64,000 bases of DNA, taken from assembly GCA_024449915.1 (NCBI GenBank), contig JAMZAV010000310.1, positions 124,001 through 188,000 on the forward strand, written 5' to 3'. Position numbers and translations under genes: made by a program. The number at the start of each line of letters is the position of its first letter. Within the stretch, counting starts at the first letter, position 1. Source of the stretch: Sweltsa coloradensis. Taxonomy: Eukaryota; Arthropoda; Insecta; Plecoptera; Chloroperlidae. Below are positions 1 through 10,790 of the stretch, piece by piece. Under the pieces are notes generated by a model. It had not been told where the DNA came from. It made no database searches and saw nothing but the letters and a program-made list of their open reading frames with translations.

Positions 1-540
1 GCATTGACAAGGCTAGTTTCGAACAACTTTGTACAAGTTATGTGCTTTGTTGCTGGGATGATTTTAACATGCCTCTTTTCCTGAATTGCAAGCCGGCCCC
101 TGTAGGAGTTAATTTAAAGCAAATCTTTATTATATACATAATCATAAGTACATTTATGTTTGTCATTGAATCTAAATTGCGAAAAAGCTAGGTTTGTAAT
201 TCGATTAATATGGTATACCCTTGCATCATATGGATGGATTTAAGTCCATTGAAGAAGTTGAAAAACTTATGCCTGAACTGGGAATCGAAATCTGGGCCTT
301 CTGTTATAATTGTTATAACAGTGCCTGTAGGTAAACAAAAACAGGAAAAAGAGCCATACAAACTTGATGTATAAGTATTGTACTCTGCCAAAAAATACTA
401 TGCTTGCAGTTACATGGAAATGTTCACTATTAAAATAACTGTCTTACTGAACCAGTTGGAAGTTTATCAACATGGTTGATTATGTCCTTATCATCAGTTA
501 TCATTCATTCATTATCACAAAAATTTAATGATTTTTACTT
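1..540. other. AT-rich sequence, no gene recognised
   Basis: No exon or repeat could be identified. If the SH3 gene uses the polyadenylation signals at 541-579, this is downstream intergenic sequence. The single short minus-strand reading frame here has no family features. Confidence 0.4.
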
Positions 541-579
541 TTTATTAAAAAAATAAAATAATGGAAAGTCTTTTTTATT
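541..579 (-). terminator. Candidate polyadenylation signals of the SH3 gene
   Basis: Two AATAAA hexamers on the minus strand (TTTATT on the plus strand at 541-546 and 574-579) lie shortly after the TGA at 645-647. They are suitable for 3' end formation of the Dlish-like transcript. The hexamer is common in AT-rich DNA, so transcript data are needed to choose between them. Confidence 0.45.
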
Positions 580-644
580 ATTACACTCCATTCTCCCTCT
601 TTGGTTGAAATATGTAGTACGATAAGTCTGTACACAATATTGTG

Positions 645-1298
645 TCATAGAAATCCATGACCGGCCACCACTGAGGGTATAAACCCTTCACTGCCATCCC
701 GGCCTCGAATCCAAAACCAGTCTTTTAGGTGATTACTAACGAGCACTACCACATCGCCCTTTGACACCGACAACGTATTTCGACCTTTGCTTTCGTAATC
801 CGACCTTATCACTAGGAGGGTGTGTCTCTTGACACCTTTACTCTTGACACTGGCGGCGGCTCGGAGGTACAGCCTGTCGACACTTCGCTCCCCGCACGCA
901 GACACGGCGTCTCTCTCGTAACGTGCGCGGTGGTTGGCAGACCTGCCCCCACACTCGGATCGCGTACCGTCGCGTAGTTTCTCCGTGTCCGTGCGGTTGC
1001 CCTGGGGCAGAGGAAAGATGTCGGTGTGCGTCTCCCAGCAGGGGGGTGGCTTGGACGTCGAGTGCGAGCGTTGCGGGGGCGGTAAGATGCCCAACGGGAG
1101 GCACGCGGCATAACTCACGTAGCCCTCCTCGCCGTGTGGTGTCTGCACGTACAGCCAGATTTGATTTTTGAAAACTGCGTTTACAACCATACCGAGCGGA
1201 AGGGCAATCTCTTCCTGATAGCCACCGAGACGTGTGAGGTACAGCATGCATGGTGATGCCAGTACTACAGGAATGTTGGCTGGTTTATCCAGAGATGC
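645..1298 (-). CDS. SH3-domain protein, Dlish/Vamana-like, terminal coding exon
   Basis: Last coding exon of a multi-exon gene, 217 codons plus TGA. On the minus strand it begins after a clean acceptor (TTTTTACTTTTTAG) with ASLDKPANIPVVLASPCMLY. The first SH3-like domain covers about residues 9-62 and contains LPLGMVVNAVFKNQIWLYVQ and EEGYVSYAACLPLGIL. A basic low-complexity linker follows. A canonical SH3 domain ends the protein: SDYES, LSVSKGD, DWFWIRGRDG, EGFIPSVV, then the C-terminus AGHGFL. From memory, this pattern is closest to Drosophila Dlish (CG10933/Vamana), an SH3 adaptor that binds the atypical myosin Dachs and the Fat/Dachsous pathway at the cell cortex. The assignment rests on recalled similarity; a different SH3 adaptor is possible. 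The exon is GC-rich compared with its AT-rich surroundings. AATAAA signals lie 66-104 bases downstream. Confidence 0.85.
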   Translation of the reverse strand, partial: ASLDKPANIPVVLASPCMLYLTRLGGYQEEIALPLGMVVNAVFKNQIWLYVQTPHGEEGYVSYAACLPLGILPPPQRSHSTSKPPPCWETHTDIFPLPQGNRTDTEKLRDGTRSECGGRSANHRARYERDAVSACGERSVDRLYLRAAASVKSKGVKRHTLLVIRSDYESKGRNTLSVSKGDVVVLVSNHLKDWFWIRGRDGSEGFIPSVVAGHGFL

Positions 1299-1339
1299 CT
1301 AAAAAGTAAAAAACAAACATGAACAATATTATTAACTAC

Positions 1340-1651
1340 TAGGGTGTTTTTGATTTAAATCAAATGCACTTTTTCTTCATTTTGAGCAACAAACATTAGA
1401 GTTCTAACTGATTTAGGCAAATTTTCCTTAAAATAATTTTTTAATCATATTTTCTGAAACGCTTGTGGAAGTATTTGATCCGCTCACCATCTTGACCAGT
1501 TTTGAACCACTGATATTGTTGAATTAAATCAATTAAAATCTGATTTAAAAAAAATTAAATAATAAAGTTTAAAATAAATCCAATTCAAATCAAATAAATC
1601 ATTAATTTTAAATTTTTTTAAATTTTATTTAAATAAAAATCACACACCCTG
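1340..1651. mobile_element. hAT-like MITE with 8-bp target duplication
   Basis: A 312-bp AT-rich element whose ends form imperfect inverted repeats (TAGGGTGTTTTTGATTTAAA at the left, TTTAAATAAAAATCACACACC-CTG at the right). It is flanked on both sides by TTAACTAC (1332-1339 and 1652-1659). An 8-bp duplication with CAGGG-type ends is the hallmark of hAT transposons. It has no coding capacity and sits in the SH3 gene intron, 42 bp from the acceptor. Confidence 0.85.
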
Positions 1652-2073
1652 TTAACTACATAGTTGCTATTGCCAAGTGGGTGTTCAGTTTTATTCATTA
1701 ATTTATTAAGCGAGCGAAGCGAGCGTTTCCATTTGACTCTGCCGGAAAAATTAGTCGCTGGTTTTGTTTTGTTTTTTTTTTTTGTTTGTTTGTATGTCTC
1801 GCCATAACGTTCGAACGGAGACTCAGATCAAGTTGAAATTTTGACCATCCGCAAGCTTCGTTCTCGATTGAATGCCATTAGTTTTGTGGCAAAATCGTTC
1901 AAAAAGTTAAAAAGTTACATTAAAGTTAATCGAAAGTTTTTTTTTAAAACTAAACGGCGACAAAATCTGAGGTGGCCAAATCATTTATCTAATGTCCGTC
2001 CGGTCACGAATATGTTAATTTTATTTTGATCCGATAAGTAGTGTAGATGGAAATTACATTATAACAAAGTTCC

Positions 2074-2087
2074 GTTACCATGGCAAC
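2074..2087. promoter_or_regulatory. X-box (RFX) motif, copy 1
   Basis: GTTACCATGGCAAC matches the RFX consensus GTNRCC-N2-RGYAAC at every position. A second copy lies at 2386-2399 in the duplicated block. RFX factors control ciliary genes in animals. Whether these copies are bound is unknown. Confidence 0.4.
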
Positions 2088-2385
2088 GGAAAGTCGCGCA
2101 GCTTTTTTGGCTCATGATAGCGGTCGAACGGAGGTTCGGATCGAGTTGAAATTTTGACCATCCGCAAGCTTCGTTCTCGATTGAATGCCATTAGTTTTGT
2201 GGCAAAATCGTTCAAAAAGTTAAAAAGTTACATTAAAGTTAATCGAAAGTTTTTTTTTCAAACTAAACGGCGACAAAATCTGAGATGGCCAAATCATTTA
2301 GAATGTCCGTCCGGTGACGAATATGTTGATTTTATTTTGATCCGATAAGTAGTGTAGATGGAAATTACATTATAACAAAAGTAAT

Positions 2386-2399
2386 GTTACCATGGCAAC
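2386..2399. promoter_or_regulatory. X-box (RFX) motif, copy 2
   Basis: Identical to the copy at 2074-2087 and located at the equivalent place in the second internal repeat of the family E element. Confidence 0.4.
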
Positions 2400-3189
2400 G
2401 AAAAGACGCGCGAAGTTTCTAATGCACTGCCACCTAGAAGTAATCAAAATACTTTCGAGGAAGCAGTCTATTATTTGTCACCAAAGAGTTTAAATAGTTT
2501 TCCCAAGGAGTCAAGGTCCTCCAGATGGCGGTGGATTTTATCCACAAAAGGTTTACACACGGGTTTACCCAAATACCTTGGCAATAATAAATAATATTGG
2601 AAACATGGCCCTGTGGACAGCGAACGTCGCAAATTTTAAAATTTAAAAAAATGTGCAATGTGGGTCTAGCTATAGCACGTGCTCGCTTATCAACGCGTCC
2701 AACTGAGCGTTTCCTAGTTTTAAAATAATGGTGTGTGATAAATGAATGTGCTAATCCCCCTAACCAAATATTTGTGTTTCACTCTCATGTGCTATAATGG
2801 TTTGTTATCGTTGTTTGTGTATAGAACCAATTATTTTTGTTACCCTCATTTTCATGCAAAGCAAGAACAATTAATTGAATGTGTGTTTTTTTTAAATTCA
2901 ATTCTAATTTCAAAATAACAATATACCATTGGAACCATGGAACTTGTAACTCAACACTAATTTGCGCATCAACTAAGATGGCAATCACATTCCATTATTA
3001 GAATGGCTTTGGTTTCAGTGTTTGGTAGAGCAAGAACACTCTTCGATTGGCCATGAAGATGCCGAATGCGGCCACACAAATGTGTGGAAATATAACAATT
3101 TTCGCACCCAAACTGTAAACACCACACATGACACCTTGCCCATTTATGTTTATGTTGGGGATCCATTGGATTTCGTTCGAAATGCAACA

Positions 3190-3560
3190 TCATAGTCTTG
3201 TTTGTGCGTCTGTCCACCTGTCACGTCTCACGATAAAAACCGAACACTAGGGCCTGTTTTGTTTATGTTGCCCTTCAGCAAGTTTGACGCAGAATGTATT
3301 TGGTGGGGCATGAGGGAATAGGACACACACATATAGCTATTTTAGACGTTTTAAGAAAATACGAAAGCCTGAAAATCGATTTAATGTTTTTAAATTATGT
3401 AAAACTAATTTCTTGAAATGTGTTACTATAGATAGAGTGTAGAGCCCTATATATTTCCGCTTCCTTATACAACTACCCAAAATTATAAACAACTATGGTG
3501 TCAGTCGGCCGAGCGAACAGAAATTTATCCTCTAAACCCGGCACCTCCACCAATAACATT
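3190..3560. repeat. Dispersed repeat F, copy 1
   Basis: Contains CTCACGATAAAAACCGAACA, then TGTT-GCCCTTCA, and ends with CCCGGCACCTCCACCAATAA (3537-3556). The same order of motifs is found at 10594-10790 and 26285-26480. The family is unidentified and has no coding capacity in the window. Confidence 0.5.
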
Positions 3561-4010
3561 AAAGAGAAGGCCCTATGTTTGTATGGTATAGCTACGTTCC
3601 CTATTTTGGATACACCCGTATACCTGTGCTTGTTTCATCTTACTTATTCATAGTACCAGTGGCGGGGGGGGCAAAACTAACGTGAGTTTAAATTATAAAT
3701 ATAGAATTTCCGTAGTAAATGTGCACATACACTTACGTTGAATTCAGGCATAATCCCCCTCGCCCCCTCGGGAATTTATATTTGTCCCCCCGGGGTAAAA
3801 CAATAACTATAAGCACTAGCCGCTATTAGTAGGTTTTTAGTACAACTTGTGCATTATTTTTCAATATACGCATTCAGAAAATGAATAATGAATTCAATTT
3901 ATATTCAATGTATACACATGATAATCATATCATCAAAAAACGTATTGTTATTGTGTGTGTTGTGTTGTTGAGACAATGTTTTTTGTTTCTAGTATCTACT
4001 GCACAAAAAC

Positions 4011-4208
4011 TACATTATTTTGGTATTGCATTCAGCCCACAACTTATTTCTAAAACGCACCAAACGCACTCTAAAACCTGATTTTCAAAATTTTCGACTG
4101 CGGCGCTATTGTTGGAGGGCGAAGCCCCCCAAGCCCCCCGTTCTTATTCCCTATATAATACCCCCGGGATATTAGCCCTCCCGGGATGGAAATCCTGAAT
4201 TCAACACT
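4011..4208. repeat. Dispersed repeat H, copy 1
   Basis: About 190 bp that closely matches 24317-24505, including AACGCACCAAACGCACTCTA, TTTTCGACTGCGGC and CCCTATATAATACCCCCGGG. The second copy lies inside a hAT-like element. Confidence 0.65.
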
Positions 4209-4689
4209 GCATACAGTTATACAATTCGACAGTCACCTTAAAACGAAAATGTTTGCCTGTATGCTTCGTCATTACATAAAAAAATTAGGTTGGAATTTAC
4301 TAAAATGGTTCACTTCACGTTATTTTTTTTTAGTTTTTAGATCGCACATAGTTGCTGTAAAACATCGTTTACATAGTTCGAGTGCAGTTAAAACGGGACG
4401 AAATAACTGTGGTATGGTGAAAAATTTTCACCTTCGCCGAAAGGGCTTCCGCTCACAAAATCTGCAAATAGATCCCCCCCCCCCCCCCCAACTTTCAAAA
4501 CGTTCCTACGCGCCTGCATATATAGTAACTATACCTATTTTATTCGGTGCAGTAATGTTTGTTGTTTTCCTTGTAGCCTGCGTCTAGCAACCATGCTAAG
4601 AAAATATATTGGGTCATTATTGACGTACTTGTCTATCTTTTCTGTACAAACACTACATATTGTGTTTTTAATTTTAGCACGCGATTCTG

Positions 4690-5060
4690 ATAAAATGTGC
4701 TTATTACAAAGAATATGTATAAATTCGGAATGCGCTTATCTTGGCGTATTTGGATGTATATTATTTGATTATTTGAGCACAGTTTCAACCAAGAAATTTT
4801 TTACGTGTCATTTTACTTTGGTACGATGCTCTTAACATGTAAAGCCGATTTAAGAAATTCGCCAAAACACGATTTTGCCCTTAAAAATCGTGTAAAACCA
4901 TTATAAGATATAGTTTTGTAGAAGTAACTTATAGGTAATTTTTGTTTAGTATTGTGCTAAAGTTAGTTAATATGATTGTGTTACGGTGTTCAGAATCACA
5001 CTCAATGTAAACCGTTTAACTTTGAAGCTATATCGTACTATTCATCAACGACACTAATTC
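4690..5060. repeat. Dispersed repeat G, copy 1
   Basis: A diverged relative of 29430-29770. Shared stretches include TGTGCTTATTAC/TATGCTTATTAC, GCACAGTTTCAA, AGCCGATTTAAGAAATT and CTTTAATTTTGAAGCT/GTTTAACTTTGAAGCT. The family is unidentified. Confidence 0.5.
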
Positions 5061-6144
5061 GTATTAACCTTTAAAACGAATCGGTTTAACAGTTTTAACT
5101 CATGTGATGAACGTAGTAACAATCGTGTTGCAGCAGGCAATGCATGTCTGTTAACTGCACCGACATGCAGCTCCGAAACACGGCTAGTTATTTATGAAAT
5201 GTTCTCACGGGTCCCAGTCCCAGTTCATCAGGTCGACGCATCACGAATGGGCGTTCCCTCTGGTCCTCTCGAGGTTGTAATTATGTTAATGGCTTCCAAC
5301 CCCTAAGAGCACATTTAGCTATCTGGGTTAGTCTTGGGAACGAGATATTATTTGGCGACTAGCGGGTAGGCCAGACGATATGATTACTGTTAACCATATA
5401 TCTGGTGAATTTAAAAAATAATTTTAATTATAGCGTAATTATTTGTTTTTAAACGAACATGTTTGGTAATGTGTTCAAAGGAACCGCATGTCCTATTACA
5501 GCCAGGTATATCACGGGGACGCTGAAACGTACAAACCGAAAACAATACCTTTATTATGTTTTTAAATATTGTTATAAGTTGTCCATGGTCAATAATTATA
5601 TAAAACTTTAACCCTGTGTACCGGTGTTATAATATTTGTTGGAGTTTTCAATAATGAGCTTTAAAATGATAATCGTTCTTTTAAAGAATTCCGCTTTACT
5701 ATATTAGGCCTAGGACTAAACTCAAAAGGTTTTGAACCGAAAGTCAAACCGCCCCCCCCCCCCCCCCCGTTAGTTTCTGTGAATCGATAAACGTGATTTT
5801 AAAGTGACTATACCGAAACGAAAAACCATACTTCGTGTGTTTTCGATTTTTTCTTTGAGTGATTTGCATTAGAATAATGCATTTTAAGTGGAATTACATA
5901 TTTTTAAACGATAATTTATCGACTTCCAGGAAGACGATGTCAGATTATAGTACAATATTTTGACACGATCTCAAATGATCTCTATACACAGGGCATATTA
6001 ACTTTTTAGACCAAATTAAAATTACAATACAAATTGATGGGATTTCAATTTTGAATCCTTCCTAGTTTTTACACTTGCAGCACTACACCCATCTGGTTGT
6101 CTTGGAATAACGTCATTGGATGATTTTTTACCTTGCAAATAATA

Positions 6145-6272
6145 CAGTGTTGTGACTAGATAATTTTGTTTTATCTAAATAAAGATAAAGATAATTCTCC
6201 AAAAAGTTATCTTAATAAGATAAAAGATAAAGTGTAGAAAATTATCTAGATAAATTTAATAGATAAAAGATG

Positions 6273-6339
<67 letters not shown>

Positions 6340-6704
6340 GATTGACGTTTTTTATATTACTTTTTCCACAACAGTTTTCTTGTCAATCGTAATATTTGTC
6401 CGACTTGAGAAGTTGACATGCCTATCTAGAAAATTTTTTCAAATATGCGGAATTAAGATTAATTTAACCTAGGAAATTAAAAAAACTAGTAGAAGAATTT
6501 TTCGTCTCAAAAAGTGATTAATTATTATATTTGTGAACACTATTGTTTATTATTTTATCTAAGAAATATTATCTATAATCTTAAAAAGCTTAGATAAGAT
6601 AAATCTAATTTTATCTAAATAATAGAAAACGACCACATCAAAAAATGTATCTAGATAAGATAATAGATAAGGGGTTTTATCTAGATAAAGTCACCACAAC
6701 ACTG
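6145..6704. mobile_element. hAT-like MITE, GATA-rich, containing (AAT)n
   Basis: Ends are inverted: CAGTGTTGTGACTAGATAA at the left and TTATCTAGATAAAGTCACC-ACAACACTG at the right. The CAGTG/CACTG ends fit hAT elements. The flanking 8-mers AAATAATA and CAAGTATA agree at only five positions, so the target duplication is decayed or absent. The interior has many TTATCT/AGATAA motifs, typical of subterminal transposase-binding repeats, and an (AAT)n tract at 6272-6339. Confidence 0.7.
6272..6339. repeat. (AAT)n microsatellite
   Basis: About 22 uninterrupted trinucleotide units inside the hAT-like element. Confidence 0.95.
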
Positions 6705-7520
6705 CAAGTATAGCAATGTATTGACCATCAACAAGCCGCAAGTTCCCATAACAAATTTATCTCGAGAGTTTATTCGTGGTGCGAGCGTAAGGTAGAAACA
6801 ATTTCATCAACAGATTATATTTGAAGAGGAATGTAGATTGGAGTTGTAGGTACCTTTACTAGTGCTGTTTTAATATGTAACTTTCTGCATAAAATCATGG
6901 CCATGCAAGGAATGCATTTAAAACCGGTGGTGGGATTCGGTTCCAAGAGCTGTCTGAGTGGGCAGACTTTACAAGGTATTTTTTTTTTTTTACAATTATT
7001 ATATTTATAACGAATTGAGTTTTTCTGGAGAATGCGGTTAGAACTGACAAATTTGTTGCAAAACATCCAGGTTATCAATCCCCATGATTCTCCGACAATA
7101 GGCCTATTTCATTTTTATAGTCGTTCTACTATCACTATATTATGTTGATATCGAAAAACACTAAAAACAATTAATTTTGTCGGATTTCGTACCACTTCTA
7201 AGAATTTGAAAAGCTCGTTTCTTCGTTTTTGCCTTCACCGAAACGCTGGGAACTTGCTGTAGGCCTACGGAAGACAAAATCTACTTCCCCGGATCGCGTG
7301 ACAATTATACCGACTGTAACACCCGACGTTTATCTCACTATTATTCTTCTCTCACACAGAAGAACATGATTATTATACGGAACATGCCCTCTGGCGTCCC
7401 TTGGTCGTGAAAATGTTTTTTATGCGCCGTCACATTTAAAAATACTATTAGGTACTAATACCGGACTGTTAATGTGTGAGATACTAATGTATTTCAGTAG
7501 TACGTTAGGCCTAACTCTTT
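6705..7520. other. Intronic sequence, nothing identified
   Basis: No exon, repeat family or RNA gene could be supported here. Confidence 0.35.
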
Positions 7521-8299
7521 TTGGATGAGCGTAGCGAGCGTAGCGAGCGAAGCGAAGATTCCATTTCACTACACTGGAGAAAAAAATCCGGAATGTTTTT
7601 TTTTTTTTTTTCTTTCTTTTTTTTTGTATTTTTGTCTGTTTGTCCACACGATTCCGGCTAAACCGATAATCCGATTGCGATGAAATTTTATGGAGGCCTT
7701 CGAAATCTCTGAACTTAGAACTGCCACGTTTTTGAGCGCAATCGGAAATTTTTTCTCATGAAAATCGCAATTTTACGATTTTTTTCAATTTTTAAAAAAT
7801 TTCTTCGACTTATAACACCTACATGCTTTATCCGATTTTAATGATTTTTGCACAGAACCTTTATTTTTATGAATTTAGATATTTTTGTGAAATTTGAGCG
7901 CAATTGAAAAAATATTTATCATAAAAATCGAAGTTTTACAGGTTTTTTCTTTTTTTAAACAACTCTTTGACTTATAACACCTACATGCTTTATCCGATCG
8001 TAATCATTTTTTCGCAGAACCTTTATTTTATGAATTAATATATTAGTGTAAAATTTGAGCGCAATCGAGAAATTATTTCTTATGAAAATCGCAATTTTAC
8101 GATTTTTTAACAATAACGATTAATTAAAAAAAATTAAAAAAATTAAGTTAATTTTTAATTTAATTTAATTTAATTTAAAAAAAATTTCAACTAAGTAATG
8201 AATTTGCCACAGAACAACAGAAAATTCGCATAACACATGGCAGCTCAATGCACCAATACGCTCATCCAACAACGCGGCGGGACTTAAGCGTTTTCCTAG
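7521..8299 (+). mobile_element. Non-autonomous Helentron-like element, family A (complete)
   Basis: 5' end TTGGATGAGC followed by two GTAGCGAGC units and GAAGCGAAG. Near the 3' end come the inverted motif CGCTCATCCAA, the hairpin AACGC-GGCGGGACTTAA-GCGTT and TTTCCTAG|T. Inside, a diverged unit of about 150 bp (containing CACCTACATGCTTTATCCGA) occurs twice. No intact reading frame. It is 779 bp, the standard size for family A. Confidence 0.85.
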
Positions 8300-8350
8300 T
8301 TTATAATAACCAGAGATGTACTGCGTGCTCCATATTTTTACAGATCTTTA

Positions 8351-9184
8351 TTGGATGAGCGTAGAGAGCGAAGCGAAGATTCCACACTGGAGAAAAAATC
8401 CGGAATGTTTTTTTTTGTATTTTTGGCTGTTTGTTAACACGATTCCGGCTAAACCGATACTCCAATTGCGACGAAATTTTCTGGAGGCCTTCAAAATCTT
8501 TGAATTTAGAACTGCCACCTTTTTGAGCGCAATCGAAAAAGTATTTTTCATGAAAATGGCAATTTTACGATTTTTTTCGTTTTTCTTGTTTTTTTTCTGT
8601 TTGTATTTTTGTGTTTGTTTACATGATTCCGGCTAAACCCATACTCCAATTTCGATGAAATTTTCTGGAGGCCTTAATTGAGCGAGCGTAGCGAGCGTCT
8701 CCACTTGACTCTTATGGCTCAAATGTCTGTTTTTTTTTCTGTTACTGCTTCGATACAGGTCGCACCGTTTCTCTGATCGACCTGAAATTTTTCACACATG
8801 TACATACCACCTAGGCGGGTTGCTGTAAAGTTTTTGAACAAAATCCGATCGTTGGTTATAAAAAATAAAAAAATAAAATAAAAAAATAAAAATGTTCCGA
8901 TCGTTATGAAATTTTGCAGGGTCAATAAGTACAACATTCTCTCCTATTTTACAAATTTTCAGCTAAATCGGTCAAGACCTTAAAGACTTATTGGAATGTA
9001 ACATTATGGGAATGTCGTACTTGGGTCGTTGTTGCACGTACCGGTGCTCGCTCAACAACGCGACGGGACTTTAGCGTTTTCCTAGTCTTTAGACTTAGAA
9101 CTGCCACGTTTTTGAGCGCAATCGAAAAATTATTTCTCATGAAATTCGCAATTTTACGATTTTTTTTTCGATTTAAAAAAATTT
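8351..9184 (+). mobile_element. Family A rolling-circle element, broken and interrupted
   Basis: 5' end at 8351 (TTGGATGAGCGTAGAGAGCG). The element runs to 8677, is interrupted by a family C element (8678-9085), resumes at 9086 (TCTTTAGACTTAGAACTGCC) and is cut off at 9184 where another family A copy begins. Its own 3' end is missing. Confidence 0.8.
8678..9085 (+). mobile_element. Family C rolling-circle element, nested in family A
   Basis: 5' end TTGAGCGAGCGTAGCGAGCG, 3' end CTCGCTCAA, then hairpin AACGC-GACGGGACTTTA-GCGTT and TTCCTAG|T. It is 408 bp. Removing it restores a continuous family A sequence (GGCCTTAA|TCTTTAGACTT), so insertion took place between A and T without duplication. Confidence 0.85.
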
Positions 9185-9796
9185 TTGGATGAGCGTAGCG
9201 AGCGAAGCGAAGATTCCATTTCACTTCACTGGAAAAAAAAATCCGGAATGTTTTTTTTTTTTTTTTTTTTTTTTTTTGTATTTTTGTGTGTCTGTTAACA
9301 CGATTCCGGCTAAACCGATACTCCGATTGTGATGAAATTTTATGGAGGCCTTCGAAATCTCTGAACTTAGAACTGCCACGTTTTTGAGCGCAATCGGGAA
9401 TTTTTTTCTCATAAAAAACGCAATTTTACGTTTTTTTTTCATTTTTAAAACAATTCTTTGACTTATAACACCTACATGCTTTATCCTATTGTAATGATTT
9501 TTTCACAGAACCTTAATTTTATGAATTAATATATTTTTGTAAAATTTGAGCGCAATCGAATAACTTATTTCTTATGAAAATTTCATTTTTACGATTTTTT
9601 TCTTTTTTAAAAATTACGATTAATTAAAAAAATAAAGTTAATTTTTTATTTAATTTCATTTATTTAAAAAAATCTTCGACTAATTAATGATTTTTTCACA
9701 GAACAACAGTAAAAATCCGCGTAACACATGGCAACTTAGTGCACCAATTACGCTCATCCAACAACGCGCCTAAAAAGCGTTTGCGAAGCTTCCTAG
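9185..9796 (+). mobile_element. Non-autonomous Helentron-like element, family A
   Basis: 5' TTGGATGAGC with one GTAGCGAGC unit. 3' TACGCTCATCCAA, hairpin AACGC-GCCTAAAAA-GCGTT, then TGCGAAGCTTCCTAG. It contains a long poly-T run near 9250. The next family A element follows with no spacer. Confidence 0.85.
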
Positions 9797-10591
9797 TTGG
9801 ATGAGCGTAGCGAGCGAAGCGAAGATTCCATTTCACTACACTGGAGAAAAAAATCCGGAATGTTTTTTTTTGTTGTATTTTTGTCTGTTTGTTAACACGA
9901 TTCCGGCTAAAAAACCGATACTCCGATTGCGATGAAATTTGATGGAGACCTTCGAAATCTCTGAACTTAGAACTGCCACGTTTTTGAGCGCAATCGGGAA
10001 ATTTTTTCTCATAAAAAACGCAATTTTACGATTTTTTTCGATTTTTAAAAAATTTCTTCGACTTATAACACCTACATGCTTTATCCGATTGTAATGATTT
10101 TTTCACAGAACCTTAATTTTATGAATTAAGATATTCGTGTGAAATTTGAGCGTAATCGAAAAATTATTTCTCATGAAAATCAAAATTTTACGTTTTTTTT
10201 CTTTTTTAAAACAATTCTTTGACTTATAACACCTACATGCTTTATCCTATTGTAATGATTTTTTCACAGAACCTTAATTTCATGAATTAATATATTCGTG
10301 TTAAATTTGAGCGCAATCGAATAATTATTTCTTATGCAAATTGCAATTTTACGATTTTTTTCTTTAAAAAAAATTACGATAAATTAAAACAATTAAGTTA
10401 ATTTTTAATTTTATTTAATTTAATTATAAAAATTAAGTTAATTTTTTTATTTAATTTAATTGAATAAAAAAAAAGCTTCGACTAAGTAATGATTTTTTCA
10501 CAGAACAACAGAAAATCCGAGTAACACATGGCATCTCAATGCACCATATACGCTCATCCAACAACGCGGCGGGACTTAAGCGTTTTCCTAG
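9797..10591 (+). mobile_element. Non-autonomous Helentron-like element, family A, head-to-tail with the previous one
   Basis: Starts directly after the CTAG of the preceding element (CTAG|TTGGATGAGC). It ends ATACGCTCATCCAA, hairpin AACGC-GGCGGGACTTAA-GCGTT, TTCCTAG|T. It is 795 bp with internal repeats of the CACCTACATGCTTTATCC unit. Confidence 0.85.
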
Positions 10592-10593
10592 TT

Positions 10594-10790
10594 AGGGAGA
10601 ATAATAGCTTCCCTATATGCATCACTTTACCGTCCGTCCGTCTGTGCGTGTTCACGCCTCACGATAAAAACAGAACACGCCCTCCGATTGACATGTGTTA
10701 TTTTGTTGGCATTGCTGATGTTCGGTGAACCTGGGCTAGCGTCACTTAAACATGAAATAGAATACCCGGCACCTCCACCAACAACGATAT
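10594..10790. repeat. Dispersed repeat F, copy 2
   Basis: Shares CTCACGATAAAAAC-GAACAC, CCTCCGATT and the terminal CCCGGCACCTCCACCAACAA with copies at 3190-3560 and 26285-26480. Confidence 0.5.

Larger units (their letters stand above)
1706..2717 (+). mobile_element. Non-autonomous Helentron-like element, family E
   Basis: Starts TTAAGCGAGCGAAGCGAG and ends with the inverted 5' motif GCTCGCTTA, then a hairpin AACGC-GTCCAACTGA-GCGTT and TTCCTAG|T. A block of about 300 bp is tandemly duplicated inside (1841-2090 and 2154-2400, same start TTGACCATCCGCAAGCTTCG). Each copy ends with GTTACCATGGCAAC, a perfect RFX X-box. The 3' part (about 2475-2605) is a separate dispersed repeat also found at 62163-62288. 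No transposase is encoded. Confidence 0.8.
2718..6144. other. Intronic sequence with old dispersed repeats, no exon seen
   Basis: Contains one copy each of three diverged repeat families annotated separately, plus poly-C runs near 4473 and 5753. No conserved reading frame was found. The short plus-strand frames at 4186-4587 and 4593-4835 fall in repeat sequence with relatives at 24.4 kb and 29.4 kb. Confidence 0.4.
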
